Assembly: GCF_017876755.1 (NCBI RefSeq)
Contig: NZ_JAGIOO010000001.1
Coordinates: forward strand, 2,170,001-2,234,000
Reading direction: 5' to 3'
DNA length: 64,000 nt
From: Crossiella equi
Lineage (GTDB): Bacteria; Actinomycetota; Actinomycetes; Mycobacteriales; Pseudonocardiaceae
Shown: piece after piece, positions 26,799 to 39,100 of the stretch
Layout: every line of letters starts with the position of its first letter
Numbering within the stretch: position 1 is the stretch's first letter
Made by a program: the position numbers and the translations under genes
Notes under the pieces: generated by a model
What the model was told of the DNA's origin: nothing
The model's input: the letters and a program-made list of their open reading frames with translations, nothing else
Databases searched by the model: none

Positions 26799-28622
26799 AT
26801 GAACCAGAACCGCCCTGAACGGCTGCCCCACCTGGAGTTCGAGAGGCAGGCCGCGGCCACGCCGGACCGCGTCGCCTGCGAGTCCGAGCGCACGAGCCTC
26901 ACCTACAGCGAGCTGAACGCCCGCGCCAACCGGCTGGCCCGCGTGCTGCGCGACCGGCTGGGCGTGGGCACCGGGGACAGCGTTGGTGTGTGCACCGACC
27001 AGGAGCCCGACCTGCTCATCGCGCTGCTGGCCGTGCTCAAGTGCGGTGCGGTCTACGTGCCGATGGACGCCGCGCACCCGGTCGAGCGGATCCGCTACAT
27101 GGCCGAGAAGGCCAAGGCGGACAAGGTCCTCGTCTCCGGCACCGAGGTCGTGGCGCCGTTCGCCGAGGCCGGGGTCGACCAGCACGGCCTGGCCGCGCTG
27201 GAGCAGGCGGGCGCCGGGCTGGACGCGGGCAACCTGACCGGTGCCCCGCCCGCGGCCAGCCGCATGTACATCATCTTCACCTCGGGTTCGACCGGGCGGC
27301 CCAAGGCGGTGGAGTCCTCGCACGCCGCGCTGCTCAACAACCTGGACTGGTTCACCGGCCAGAGCGGCCTGCGCGAGGACGACTGCTGGCTGCAGACGAT
27401 CAACCCGTGCTTCGACCCCTCGCTGTACGTGCTGCTGCCCTTGGTGATGGGCGCCCGGGTGGCGTTCCTGGGTGGCAAGCGGCGCATCGACGGCGACACC
27501 ATCGTCGAGGCCCTGCGGCCCCACGGCGGCACGCACCTGATGGTGGTGGCCACGCTGCTCAAGGTGGTGGCGGCCCACCCCGGGTTCGCCGGGTGCGACC
27601 GCCTGCGCCAGGTCATCACCGGCGGCGAGATCGTGCGCCCCTCGGTCGTGGACCAGGTCCGCCAGGTGCACCCGGCGGTCGGCGTGCAGAACATCTACGG
27701 GCCGACCGAGACCACGATCATCACCAGCGCCTGGAACTACCACCAGGACTGGCGCGACCGGAACCCGGCGGCGCAGTCCCTGCCCATCGGTCCGGCGCAG
27801 CCCGGCACCGAGTACTTCCTACGCGACCCGGACGGCCGCTTCCACCACCTGGCCCCCGGGCTGGAGGGCGAGCTGTGCACGGCGGGCGCGGCGCTGGCGA
27901 TCGGCTACGTGGACGACGTCGACGCGACCGAGGCGGCCTTCCCCCGGGTCGCGCTGCCCGGACACGAGACGCCGCAACGGGTCTACCTCACCGGCGACCT
28001 GTGCGGAGTGGACGACGCGGGTGAGCTGTACGTGCTGGGCCGCATCGACGACCAGGTCAAGGTCAACGGCCAGCGGGTCGAGCTCGGCGAGATCGAGTCG
28101 GTGCTGGACTCGGTGCCCGGGGTGCGCGAGGCCACCGCCTTCATCGCCGGGGACCGCCTGCTGGCGGCCGTGGTCCGCGCCGGGGACGCGGACGGGCTGG
28201 CCGAGAGGACGGTGCTGGCGAAGGTGGCACAGCACCTGCCCGCCGCCTGGGTGCCCCGCCGGATCCTGTTCCTGACCGAGATCCCCCGGCAGCTCGTCAG
28301 CGGCAAGGCCGACCGCGGGCAACTCGCGGCCCTGGCCGCCGAACCGGCCCGGCCGGTGCTCGCCCACGTCCCGGCCACCGAGGACGTGCCGGAGGTCGTC
28401 GCCGCGACCCTGGCCGGGCTCATCGGAGTGGCCGCCGCCGAGGTGCCGGTCGACGAGCCCTTCGCCGACCTCGGCCTGGACTCGGTCGGCGTGCTGAAGA
28501 TGGCCCTGGAACTGGGGCGGAGGTTCGACATCAGCGTGCGCGCGGAAGAGCTGTTCGAGTTCTACACGGTGACCCTGCTCGCCGAGATGATCGAGACCCG
28601 CACCGCGGCGGTGGCCCGATGA
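26799..28622 (+). CDS. Free-standing NRPS adenylation-thiolation didomain
   Basis: The product is 607 residues. The adenylation domain spans about 10-515, with IIFTSGSTGRPK, YGPTETTI, the YLTGDL motif and the catalytic Lys503 (SGKADRG). The carrier domain follows, with phosphopantetheine Ser562 in LGLDSVG. The Asp that binds the substrate amino group is present in FDPSLY, so an alpha-amino acid is expected. I do not recognise the rest of the code. It starts 49 bases after the BVMO gene, and its stop overlaps the start of the amine oxidase (ATGA), suggesting the tethered amino acid is the oxidase substrate or the starter unit. Confidence 0.93.
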   Translation: MNQNRPERLPHLEFERQAAATPDRVACESERTSLTYSELNARANRLARVLRDRLGVGTGDSVGVCTDQEPDLLIALLAVLKCGAVYVPMDAAHPVERIRYMAEKAKADKVLVSGTEVVAPFAEAGVDQHGLAALEQAGAGLDAGNLTGAPPAASRMYIIFTSGSTGRPKAVESSHAALLNNLDWFTGQSGLREDDCWLQTINPCFDPSLYVLLPLVMGARVAFLGGKRRIDGDTIVEALRPHGGTHLMVVATLLKVVAAHPGFAGCDRLRQVITGGEIVRPSVVDQVRQVHPAVGVQNIYGPTETTIITSAWNYHQDWRDRNPAAQSLPIGPAQPGTEYFLRDPDGRFHHLAPGLEGELCTAGAALAIGYVDDVDATEAAFPRVALPGHETPQRVYLTGDLCGVDDAGELYVLGRIDDQVKVNGQRVELGEIESVLDSVPGVREATAFIAGDRLLAAVVRAGDADGLAERTVLAKVAQHLPAAWVPRRILFLTEIPRQLVSGKADRGQLAALAAEPARPVLAHVPATEDVPEVVAATLAGLIGVAAAEVPVDEPFADLGLDSVGVLKMALELGRRFDISVRAEELFEFYTVTLLAEMIETRTAAVAR

Positions 28623-30097
28623 GCACCCACACCGACATCGCGGTCTGCGGCGGCGGCATCTCCGGCCTGTACACCGCCTACCAGCTCAAGAAGCGGCAGC
28701 CCGAGCTCCAGGTCAGCGTGTACGAGGCGACCGGGCGGTTCGGCGGCAAGATCCAGACCGTGCCGATGCTCGGCGGCGCCTTCCACGCCGAGTACGGCGG
28801 GGTGCGGGTCGAACCCGACCTCCAGACCACCGTGGACGCGTTCGTGCGCGAGCTGGGCCTGCCGGTGCGGGAGATCACCTCGCACGAGGCCGGGTCCACC
28901 GGTCTGCGGCCCGCGCTGGAGCGGCTGACCGAGCAGGAACGCGAGCTGGCCACGCTGCACCTGGACGGCGACATCGCCCTGGCGCTGCTGGTGCACGCGC
29001 TGGAGACCATCGTCGGCGACCAGTGGCCGATGGCGACCGACTCGCTGGACCGGCCGGGCCGCGAGCAGGACCGCGCACGCTTCTGCCGCGAGGCCGTCTT
29101 CGACGGCAAACCCCTGTACCAGCAGGGCATCTGGAACGTCCTGGCCGAGGTGCTCAGCTACGAGGCGGTGGAGTTCTGCCGCGAGAAGGGCACCTTCTAC
29201 AACATCAAGAACCAGAACCAGAACGCGGCCGAGTGGATCGCGCAGCTGCTGGACATGCTGCTCCTGGAGCAGCCGTCCTACCTGCCGGTCGGCGGCATGG
29301 AAGCCCTGCCGAGGCACGTGGTCGAGGTGCTGCGCACCATGGGCGTGCACCTGCACACCGGCCACCGCCTCATCACCCTGACCGAGACCGCCGACGGTGA
29401 ACGCCTCACGCTGGGGCTGCGCCGCGCCGACGGCGAGACCGTCGAGGTGACGGCCGGACGGGTCGTGCTCGCCCTGCCGCAGCAGCCGTTGCGGCGCCTG
29501 GCCTCCCAGCTGCCCGGGCAGGTGACGCGCTGCCTGGACGCGGTGCTGCCCTTCCACATGACCTGGGCCTGCTGCGTGGTCGAGGACCCGTGGTGGGACG
29601 CCGACACCCTGCCCGCCAACGGCGAGCGCACCCCGGTCCGCGCGGTGCACTTCGAGGTCAGCCCGGACGCACGCCACGGCATGGCGATGTTCTACTGCGA
29701 CGAGCCGTGGATCACCTACTGGCGCAACCTGGTCGAGGACGGGTCGGGCGAGCTGCTTTTCGAGCAGACCGAGCCGCTCACCAACACCGGGGCGCGCCTG
29801 CGCCGCGAGCTGGAACGCGCGCTGCGGACCACCTTCGACCGCACCGGGACGCCACGGATCGTCGAGTGGGGCATCCGCGACTGGAGCCTGCCCCCCTACG
29901 GCGGTGGCGCCCACCTGTGGCAGCCCGGCGTGGACACCGAGGGCGTCATGCACACCCTGGAGGCCTTCTCGCTCGGCTCCGGCAAGACCAACGTCCACAT
30001 CTGCGGCGAGGCCTACTCGACCTGCCAGGGATTCATGGAAGGTGCCCTGCGCTCCGCGGAGCGCGTGCTGGCCGCCATCGATCGCGACGGCAAGTAG
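28619..30097 (+). CDS. FAD-dependent amine oxidase
   Basis: The product is 492 residues. Its ATG lies in an ATGA overlap with the A-T gene. Residues 11-16 form the dinucleotide site (GGGISG), the ribose-binding Glu is in VYEATGRFGGKI with the double-Gly motif, and the C-terminus has the amine-oxidase FAD closure (HICGEAYSTCQGFMEGALRSAE). This is the monoamine-oxidase/L-amino-acid-oxidase fold. It would convert an amine to an imine, giving a ketone after hydrolysis. Its tight coupling with the A-T gene suggests action on the carrier-bound amino acid or on a released aminoketone, which would create a substrate for the BVMO. Confidence 0.9.
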   Translation: MSTHTDIAVCGGGISGLYTAYQLKKRQPELQVSVYEATGRFGGKIQTVPMLGGAFHAEYGGVRVEPDLQTTVDAFVRELGLPVREITSHEAGSTGLRPALERLTEQERELATLHLDGDIALALLVHALETIVGDQWPMATDSLDRPGREQDRARFCREAVFDGKPLYQQGIWNVLAEVLSYEAVEFCREKGTFYNIKNQNQNAAEWIAQLLDMLLLEQPSYLPVGGMEALPRHVVEVLRTMGVHLHTGHRLITLTETADGERLTLGLRRADGETVEVTAGRVVLALPQQPLRRLASQLPGQVTRCLDAVLPFHMTWACCVVEDPWWDADTLPANGERTPVRAVHFEVSPDARHGMAMFYCDEPWITYWRNLVEDGSGELLFEQTEPLTNTGARLRRELERALRTTFDRTGTPRIVEWGIRDWSLPPYGGGAHLWQPGVDTEGVMHTLEAFSLGSGKTNVHICGEAYSTCQGFMEGALRSAERVLAAIDRDGK

Positions 30098-30125
30098 CCA
30101 GGCCATCGAGAGGAACCGGTTTCTC

Positions 30126-33100
30126 ATGAACAGCTTCGACACGGGGTCCGCGGAGACCGCGATCATCGGCATGGCCTGCCGGCTGCCCGGTGCCGCCCAC
30201 GACCTGGACGGCCTGGCCGAGGTGGTGCTGGGTGCGCTCGACGCCACCTCGGACCTGCCCGCCGACCGCTACGCCGCCCGCACCCAGGACCTGCCCGCGC
30301 CCGTGCGGCACGGCGGGTTCCTCGCCGACTCGCCGTGGCTGTTCGACCACGCGGCCTTCGCCATCTCGCTGAAGGAGGCCACCTACACCGATCCGCAGCA
30401 CCGCCTGCTGCTGGAGGTCGCCTACCACGCGCTGGAGGACGCGGGCATCGACCCGTCCTCGCTGCGCGGCACCCGCACCGGCGTGTTCGTCGGACTGTCC
30501 ACCCAGGACTACGCCCGCCGGATGGCCGAGGGCGGGGAGTACAACGGCTTCTTCGCCCGCGGCTCGGGCGGCTGCATGGCGGCCGGGCGCATCTCCTACC
30601 ACCTCGGCCTGGAGGGCCCGAGCGTCGTGGTGGACACCGCCTGCTCCTCCTCGCTGGTCGCGGTGCACCAGGCCCGCGCGGCCCTGGCCTCCGGCGAGTG
30701 CGACCTGGCGATCGTGGCCGGGGTGACGCTGCTGCTCTCCCACGACTACGGCGTGGACTTCGACCAGGCGGGCATGCTGGCCGCGGACGGCCGCTGCAAG
30801 CCGTTCACCACCAGGGCGGACGGCTTCGCCCGCGGTGAGGGTGTCGGCGCGGTCGTGCTGACCCGCCCCGAGCTGGCCCGCGCGCAGGGGCGGCGGGTGC
30901 ACGCCTGCGTCCTGGGCAGCGCGGTCAACAGCGACGGGCGCAGCAACGGCATCACCGCGCCCTCGCAGAAGTCGCAGCGCCGGGTGATCACCGACGCGAT
31001 GGCCGACGCGGGCGTGCGCGCCGAGCAGGTCGCCTACGTGGAGACGCACGGCACCGGCACCGACCTCGGCGACCGCATCGAGCTCTCCGCCCTGGCCGAG
31101 GTCTTCGGCGGCCGCGAGACCCCGCTGCACCTGGGCGCGCTCAAGGCCAACCTGGCGCACACCGAGAGCGCGGCGGGCATCGCCAACCTGATCAAGGCCG
31201 CGTTCTGCGTGAGCCGGGGCTTCTTCCCGCCGCACGCCTTCCACACCGACGTCGACAACGGCCTGGCCCTGGACCGCTTCCACGGCACGATCCCGGGCAC
31301 CCCCGTGGCCTGGCCGGAGACCGACCGGCGGATCGGCGGCGTCAGCTCCTTCGGCATCAGCGGCACCAACGCGCACGTCATCGTCGGCAACCCGGAATCC
31401 CGGGAGACCCGGCCGAGCGAGTCCACTGTGGACGTACCGGGGCACGTGCTGCACCTGTCCGCGCGCACGGCCCCGGCCCTGCGGGCGCTGGCGGTGCGCT
31501 ACGCCGAGCACCTGGCGCGCACGCCCGCCGTCGACCTGGGCGCCCTGGGCGAGGCGGTGCTGCGGCAGCGGCAGGTCTGGCCGCACCACCGCCTGTCGGT
31601 CACCGGCCGGGACGCGGCCGAGCTGGCCGCGGCGCTGCGGGCCCGGGCCGAGGACGGCGTGGTGCCCTCGCCCACCCGCAAGGTCCTGTTCCACCTCGGC
31701 GGCCAGGGCCACGAGCTCGCCGCCTACCCGGGTCTCCAGGCCGTGTTCGAGGACTGCGCGGCCCGCGTAGGAGCCCTGGCGGGCGGTGACTCGCCGCTGC
31801 TGTCCCGGTTCCTGCACGACTACGCGCTGGGCACGTTCTGGCTGTCCCTGGGCGTGCGGCCGCACGCGGTGCTCGGCCACGGCGCCGGGCGGTACGCCGC
31901 GGCCTGCCTCACCGGCGAGCTGGACCTGGAGACCGCGGTCCGCGAGCTGCTCGCCGACACCCCGGCCGAGACCCCGGACGCGGCGGCCGTCCTCCAGGCC
32001 GCCCTCGACGCCGAGGCCGAGATCGTCCTCGACCTGGGCGCCACCCCGGAGTCCTCGGCCCGGGGCAAGGCCCTCGCGGACGGGCGGGTGCGCTGGCTGG
32101 CCACCGTCGAAGAAGCCTTGGCCGGACTCGTCGAGTACCGCAGGCTCGACCCCCGCGCCGCACACCGGGCCCTGTGGGGCGAGGAGCCGGTGGCGCACCA
32201 CGTCGACCTGCCGCACTACCCGTTCGACCGCGCCCTGCTGGTCCCGCCGTCCTGGACCGCCGAGCCCGCCCCGGCCCGGCCCGAGGTCGCGCCCCTGCTC
32301 ACCTCCGGCACCCCCGGCGCGGGCAGCCAGGACCTCGTGGTGGACGCGGGCAGCGCCGCACAGGCCTGGGTCACCCAGCACCGCGTCGGCGGCCAGGCCG
32401 TGCTGCCCGGCACCTTCTCCCTGACCGCCGCGCTGGAGCTGTCCGCCCGCTGGCTCTCCCTCGGCGGCACCCCGACCGCGCCGGAAGCGCTGGAGATCAG
32501 CAACCTCACCCTGCAACGGCCGGTCGTCTTCGCCGAGGACACCGCCACCCGGCGGCTGCGGTTCACCTTCGAGGCGGCCAACGCCTCGGGCCGCCACACC
32601 GTCCGCCTGCTGGACGCCGACCAGCCGGAGCTCCCGGTCTGCGTCGACGCGCAGGTCGGCCTCGCCCCGGCCGCCCAGCCCTCCCCCGGCCCGGTCCTGG
32701 CCGACGGGACCGCCTGGGAGAGCTCGGAGCCCTTCTACACCCAGTACGCCCGGCACGGCGTCGAGTACGGCGAGCTGTTCCGCCGCGTCACCCGCTTCCA
32801 CCGCGTCGGCCCGACCGAGATCGTGGCCCGGATCGAGCCCCCGGCCGCCACCGGGCTCGCCGTGACGCACCCGGCCTTCCTGGACAGCTGCCTGCACACC
32901 CTCGGCATGTGCGTCGGCCTGCCCGACCGCGCCTACGCGCCGGTCTCGGTCAGCACGGTGCGGATCCACGACCACCGCGCCTGGGACCAACCGCTGCACT
33001 CCCACGTGGTGCTGCGCGCGGTCACCCCGCAGCTGTCCGAGGGCGACCTCCGGGTCTACACCGAGCAGGGCACGCTGGTCGCCGAGCTGCTCGGCGTCAC

Positions 33101-36100
33101 CTGCCGCGGCATCGCCGACTCCGGCTTCGAGCAGCGCCCCCGCGTCCACCACGACCTGGTCTGGGAGCCGCGCACCCCGGCCGCCCCCGACGCCCTGGCC
33201 GGACAGACCTGGCTGCTGGCCGACTTCGACTCCCCCGAACGCCAGGTCGGCCTCTTCGACGAGCTCGAACGCGGCGGCGCGCACGCCGTACCCCTGGAGC
33301 TGGGCACGTGGTACCCGGACGCGCGGCCCGGTTTCCCCGTCGCCTGGCGCGCCATCCCGGCCGTGCACACCCTGGTCGTCGGCGGCCTCGGCTCGGTGTC
33401 CGCGACCGGACCGGAGCAGGTCGCCGAGACGCTGGCCTCCTACCTCAAGACCCTGCACGCCCTGGTCGGCTTCCTGGAGGACCGCCACCCCGGCGCGCTG
33501 CGGCAGCTGTGCCTGCTGCACGAGCCGAGCCCCGCGGCGGGCGAGACCAGCGACATGCTGGCGGCCGGACTGGCCCACGCCGTGGCGCTGGCCTTCCCCA
33601 CCGAGTTCCCCCGGCTGCGCGCCGGGGTCCTCTCCGGTGACACCGCGGTCACCGGGACCGCCCAGGCGATCGCGGGCATGCGCGAGCACCCGGCCGAGCC
33701 GGTCCCGGACGGCCTGCGCACCCCGTTCTGGCGGTACGCGGCGGGCGAGCTCGCCCAGCAGTGCACCCGGCCCGTCGCGGGCGGGGCCACCGAGGCCTTC
33801 CAGTGCCACCCCGACGGGGTCTACGCCGTCACCGGCGCCTTCGGCGGGATCGGCCGCCTGGTCGTCGAGTCGCTGGTCCGCGACCACGGCTGCACCCGGC
33901 TGCTCCTGCTCACCCGCGCCGCGGAGCCGACCGACGCGGAGCGGATCGCCTGGTGCGACTCGCTGCGCGCCCGCTACGGCGTGCACCTGGGCCTGGTCCC
34001 CTGCGACCTGGCGGACCCGGCGTCGGTGACCGCGGCGCTGTCGCTGGTGCGCACCACGCTGCGCGGGGTGTTCCACCTCGCCGGTACCACCGACGACCGG
34101 TCGCTGGGCAACACCGACGCCGCCCAGCTGCGCCGCGTCCTGGCCGGGAAGGCCTGGGGCGCCTGGGCCCTGCACCAGGCCACCCGCGACTTCCCCCGGC
34201 TCGACGTGTTCGCCCTGTTCTCCTCCGTCGCCGCCCTGGTGCCCTCGCCCGGTCAGCTCACCTACGCGCTGGCCAACACCTGCCTGGCCCACCTCGCCGA
34301 CCGGCGGGCCGAACGCGGCCTGCCCGCGACCGTCCTGCACTGGGGCTCCTGGGCGGGCACCGGCATGATGGGCGAGGCCGCGCCCAGGACCAGGTCCGCG
34401 GCGATGCGCGCCCTGCGGCAGCTGGACCCGGCCGAGGCCACCGGGCTGCTGTTCCAGGCCCTCGCCGACAACCGCCCGGTGGCGCAGGCCGTCTTCGCCA
34501 CCAACGACTCCGCGGCCACCGCACCCCGGCCCACCGCACCGCGCCCGGCCGCCGCACCCGAGCGGACCGCCAGCGCACCGGCCGCCGAGGAAGGCCTGGA
34601 CGCCGTCCTGCTGGCGCTGATCGCGACCGAGACCGGCGAGGCCGCCGACGGCATCGACGCCGAGGTCTCCCTGGAGGACCTGGGCGTCGACTCGGTCAGC
34701 ACCATCCGCATCCGCGGCGAGCTCCAGGACCGCTACCAGGTCTCCATCCCGGCCACGCTGTTCCTGGAGACCAAGACCGTGCGCGCCATCCGCGACGAGC
34801 TCGCCGCGATCATCGAACCGGCGGCGGGCACCACCCCCGAGCCGGTCGCCGACGTGTGCGAGAGCGTGCAGCGCTTCGACACCGCGGTCCAGCTGCCGCT
34901 CTCGCTCAACCAGTTCGCCCTCTGGTACGAGCAGCTGCGGGTCCCGGACAACCACGCCTACCACTGCGCGGTCGGCTGGCGGATCGAGGGCGATGACCTG
35001 CACGTCGACGCGCTGCGCGAGACCTGGGCGGGCCTGCTGGCCGAGCACGAGCTGCTGCGCGCCACCTTCGACGGCGTGGACGGCGAACCGTCCTACTACG
35101 TGCACGGCGTGGGCTCCGTGCCCGAGGTCGCCGAGATCCACCTCGAAACCCTGCCCGGCGCCGAGGACGTCCAGCCGCGCGTCCAGGCGCTGCTGCGCGC
35201 CGAGATGCCCCTGGACCGGGTGCCGCCCACGCGGGTGCGCCTGCTCCGGGTCCCGGGCGAGGCCACCTACCTGGTGTTCCTGTCCCACCACGTGGTCATG
35301 GACGCCGAGGCCATGTTCCACGTCGGCGTCCAGCTGCTCCGCGCCCTGGTCGGCGAGGAGGTCCCCGCCGGGACCGCCAGCACGCCCTACCGCGAGTTCG
35401 TGCAGGCGCAGCGCGCCATCACCCCGGCCCGCCTGGACGCCGCCGTCGAGCACACGCTGCGCAGCCTGGTCACCGAGGACGGCGACCTGGTCCGGCTGGA
35501 GCTGCCGACCGACCGCCCCCGGCCGACCGAGCCCACCCCGGCGGGCGGCTCGGTGGCCTTCGTGCCCAGCCCCGAGGCCGCCGCGGCCCTGGCCGCCGTG
35601 CCCGCCGGACGCCGCACCGCGCTGTGCCTGGGCACCTGGCTGCTGCTGCTCGCCCGCTACACCGGCCAGCAGCGCCTGGTCACCGGGATCGCGCTCAACG
35701 GCCGGTCCCAGCAGCGGTGGATGGACACCGTCGGGCACTTCGTCAACGTCCTGCCCCTGGGACTGACCGTCGACGAGCGCGCGATGACTGTGGACGGTCT
35801 GGTCGCCTCGGTCCGCGAGGCGCTGCTCAACTGCGTGGAGCACCAGGACGTGCCGCTGGCCGTCCTCGCCCGCGACCAGCGCCTGCGCTCGGCCCAGGGC
35901 CAGAGCGAGCTGCTCCAGACCTACTTCAACTACTTCGACGCCTCCGCCATGGCCCGGGCCGCCGGTGCCGCGGCCGACCAGGTCAGCCCGCTGCTGATCC
36001 CGCAGCAGGAAGCCCAGTTCGACGTCAGCCTGTGGGTGACCCAGCTGGCCGGGTCCTTCCGCTTCGAGCTGAAGTACCGGGCCGACCTCTACGACGAGGA

Positions 36101-39100
36101 CACCATCGCCCGGATGGGCGCCCACTACGACCGGCTGCTGACCGGCCTGGCCGACCCGGCGCACAACGGCAGCACGCTGTCCGGGCTGCCCATGCTGGCC
36201 CCGGCCGAGCTCGCCCCGCTCGCCGCGGGCACCGGGCCCCTGGGCGGCGAGGTGCGGCCGCTGCCCGCCCCGGCGAAGCTCACGCACGAGATCTTCGAGG
36301 AGCACGTCCTCGCCACCCCCGACGCGATCGCGGTCGAGTGGGGCACGCACACCCTGACCTACGCGGAGCTGGACGCCGCGGCCAACACCCTCGCGGAGTC
36401 GTTGCGGGGCCTGGGCATCGGGCTGGAGGACCGGGTCGGGCTGCTGCTGCCCCGCTTCGGCAGCCCGGAGACCGCCATCGCCATGCTGGCCATCTGGAAG
36501 TGCCGGGCGGCCTACGTGGCCCTGGACCTCAAGCACCCGGCGGCCCGCACCGGCTACATGCTGGACACCGCCTCCTGCACCGCGGTCGTGGTGCGCACCG
36601 GCGCGCTGAGCGAGCAGGCCCGCGAGGCCCTGGCCCAGCGCCCGGAGCTGGCGCGGGTGGCGGTCCGCCTCGACCCGGCCAGCCGCGAGCTGGCCGTGCG
36701 GGCCCCGGAGAACCCGGTGCCCGCCAAGGCCCCGGCGGTGACCGAGCGGGAGAAGTCCGGCCGCCTGGCCTACGTGCTCTACACCTCCGGCAGCACCGGC
36801 AACCCCAAGGGCGTCATGGTCGAGCACGGCGGCCTGGTCGAGCGCCTGGAGTGGATGCGCGAGTACTTCTCCTTCGGCCCGGCGGACAAGTTCCTGCAGG
36901 GCACGGTGATCACCTTCGACATCTCGGTGCCCGAGTTCTTCCTGCCGCTCATCGCCGGGGGTGCCATGGTGCTCTTCGCCGAGGACGACAACGAGCACTC
37001 CCACCCCGCCGTCTGCGACCGGCACGGCGTGACGCTGATGAGCACCGTGCCCTCGCTGATCAACGTCCTGGTCGACCGGCTGGTGCGCTGCGCCTCGCTG
37101 CGCGATGTGATCTCCGTCGGAGAGATCCTGATGGCCCCGGTGGTCAACGCCTGGCTCGCCTCCGGCACCCGGGCACGGCTGCAGAACCTGTACGGCCCCA
37201 CCGAGGCCACCATCTACGCCACCTACCACCACTGCGACACTCCCCCGGCCGGGACCGGCGCCCTGATCGGCGTGGCCTGCGAGGGCGTGCTCTGCTGGGT
37301 GCTCGACCCGCTCGGGCGGCCGGTGCCGGTGGGTGTGCCCGGTGAGCTGTACCTGGGCGGCAGCGGCGTGGCCCGCGGCTACCTCGGCGCGGCGGCCAAC
37401 CCGTTCGCGGACAACCCCGGCCAGGCCGAGGGCGAGCGGATGTACAAGACCGGCGACCTGGTCCGCTGGCTCGCCGACGGCACCCTGGAGTACATCGGGC
37501 GCAACGACTTCCGCGTGAAGCTGCGCGGCCAGCTCATCGAGCTGGGCGAGATCGACCACGCGCTGATGGACGTCCCGGGCGTGCGGCACGCCACCACGCT
37601 GGTGCTGGAGGACCCGAGCCAGGGCAAGCAGCTGCTCGCCGCGGTGATCGGCGACGGGCTGGTCGAGGCCGACCTCCAGGCCGTGCTCGGGCAACGCCTG
37701 CCGGTGTACATGGTCCCGTGGCGGATCCTGTCCTACGAGGAGTTCCCGCTCAACAGCAGCGGCAAGGTCGACCGCAAGGCCCTGGGCGCCCGGCTGCTCG
37801 CCGACGTCGCCGCCTCCCTGGAGGAGTCCGCGCGGGACTCCGGCACCGCCCCGGCCACCGGCGCCGAACGCGCGGTCGCCGAGCTGTGGAGCCGCCTGCT
37901 GGGCATCCCGGACATCGGGGTGGCGCAGAGCTTCTTCCGCCTCGGCGGCAACTCGCTGACGCTGACCAAGATGGTCCTGGAGGCCGAGCGCGAGCTCGGG
38001 CTGGGCGTCGACCTCGGCCGCTTCCTCCAGTCCCCCGACATCCGCGGTTTCCTCGCCGCCACCGGCCAGGGCACCGCCCCGGCCGCCACGGCACCGTGGC
38101 GGGCGGACCTGGCGGACCTGGCCCCGGCCCGCGCCTTCCCCGGGACCACGGTGAAACCGGACGGCGCGTACCTGCTGACCGGTGCCACCGGACACCTCGG
38201 CACGCACCTGCTCAAGCAGCTGCTGACCCGCACCGGCGCGCACGTCTACGCCGTGGTCCGGGCGGCCGACGACGAGCAGGCCGGGCAGCGGCTGGCCCAG
38301 CGCTACGCCGAGGTCTTCGCCGGGACCTACGACCACCGGCGGGTCACCGCGCTCGCCGCCGACCTCGGTACACCGCGGTTCGGGCTCTCCCCGGAGCGCT
38401 ACGCGGAGCTGACCGGGCGGGTGTCGCGGATCGTGCACAGCGCGGCCCACGTCAACCACTCCGCCGACTACCAGACCATGCGCACCGGCAACGTCACCGC
38501 CACCCGGCACGTGCTCGCCTTCGCCGCCGACGCCGGGGTGGAACACCTCCACTTCGTCTCCACCCAGTACGCGGGCCTGCCCGAGCTGACCGAGCGGTGG
38601 GCCGACGAGCGCACCCTGGAAGGCCTGGAAGGCGGCTACGAGCAGACCAAGTACGTCGCCGAGCTCCTGGCCCGGCACGCGGCCGCCGCGGGCTACCCGG
38701 TCTCGGCCTACCGCCTGCCGCTGCTCATCGACGGCACGGACACCCGCTCGCACGAGCAGAACCACTTCGTGATGTTCGCGCTGAAGTGCCTGGCGATCCG
38801 CGCCTACCCCGAGATCCCCCTGGAGACCGCGATCGTGCCCACCGAGCACGCCGCGGAGTTCCTGGTGGCACGGTCCACGACCGTGGCGCCCAGCGCCGTG
38901 CGCAACCCCCACCTGGGGCGTCTGTCCACAGAGGACGTGATGGTGGCGCTGTCGGAGACCTCCCCCATGAAGTCCCTGCCCTACGAGGAATGGCTGGCCC
39001 GGGTCAAGAGCGAGACCCTGGAGACCGAGCCGTTCTTCCGAGTCCTCCCGTTGTACACGGGGATCGGCGACCTGACCGGCATCCGCCCCGTGGGCAGCGC

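Noticed and set aside
23822-26902. A 1026-codon minus-strand frame across the BVMO gene
   Set aside because: It is low-complexity antisense composition. The plus strand has full enzyme motifs.
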